From CAZIQY01 sp964541605 (GTDB lineage Bacteria > Desulfobacterota > Syntrophia > Syntrophales > UBA2185), in the NCBI GenBank assembly GCA_964541605.1, contig CAZIQY010000118.1, positions 1-6,605 on the forward strand: DNA of 6,605 bases, given 5' to 3'. The position numbers and the translations under genes are program-made. The notes below the pieces were generated by a model that ran no database searches, was not told the DNA's origin, and saw only the letters and a program-made list of their open reading frames with translations. Shown here piece by piece: positions 6,585 to 6,605 of this stretch; positions within the stretch are counted from its first letter, which is position 1, and every line of letters begins with the position of its first letter.

Positions 6585-6605
6585 TTTTCCTCCTTCAATG
6601 ATTCA

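Overview
The window reads as part of an anaerobic bacterial chromosome. It most likely comes from a deltaproteobacterium (Desulfobacterota), possibly a Syntrophus/Smithella-like syntroph or a sulfate reducer. This rests on a selenocysteine-containing, exported, membrane-anchored formate dehydrogenase and on general sequence flavour; no marker gene is present, so the taxonomy is inference. All six convincing genes lie on the minus strand, so transcription runs from high to low coordinates.

Region 1 (about 6584 to 4927) is a tight three-gene cluster: a Nudix-fold protein with a degenerate Nudix box, an exported thioredoxin-fold protein with a CPYC active site, and an exported peroxiredoxin whose only mature-protein cysteine is the peroxidatic one. 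Gaps are 16 and 10 nt and each gene has a strong Shine-Dalgarno sequence, so they are probably co-transcribed from a promoter beyond the right edge. The two exported proteins plausibly form an extracytoplasmic thiol-redox/peroxide-defence pair.

Region 2 (4926 to 4551) is a 376-nt intergenic region. It holds a perfect 30-bp palindrome just after the peroxiredoxin stop, a good sigma70-like promoter facing the formate dehydrogenase genes, a hairpin-bearing stretch that may be a decayed repeat or REP/transposase-associated element, and a candidate -24/-12 (sigma54) promoter close to the first formate dehydrogenase gene.

Region 3 (4550 to 1) is an fdnGHI-type operon. The alpha subunit is one 1038-residue selenoprotein: its reading frame is interrupted by a single in-frame TGA (3993-3995) at the known Sec position of the family, followed by a hairpin matching bacterial SECIS rules. 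It carries a Tat signal. The beta subunit has sixteen cysteines in four clusters, enough for four [4Fe-4S] clusters, plus a C-terminal membrane anchor. The gamma subunit is a four-helix cytochrome b with all four haem-ligand histidines; it runs off the left edge, missing probably only a few residues. Together they would oxidise formate (or, in a syntroph, possibly reduce CO2) outside the cytoplasmic membrane and pass electrons through the iron-sulfur chain to haem b and the quinone pool.

The chemistry of the main operon is well known. The less ordinary points are the intergenic region (palindrome, possible mobile-element-derived leader, two candidate promoters), the degenerate Nudix box, and the exported thioredoxin/1-Cys peroxiredoxin pair. 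I saw no clear evidence of a wholly new system.
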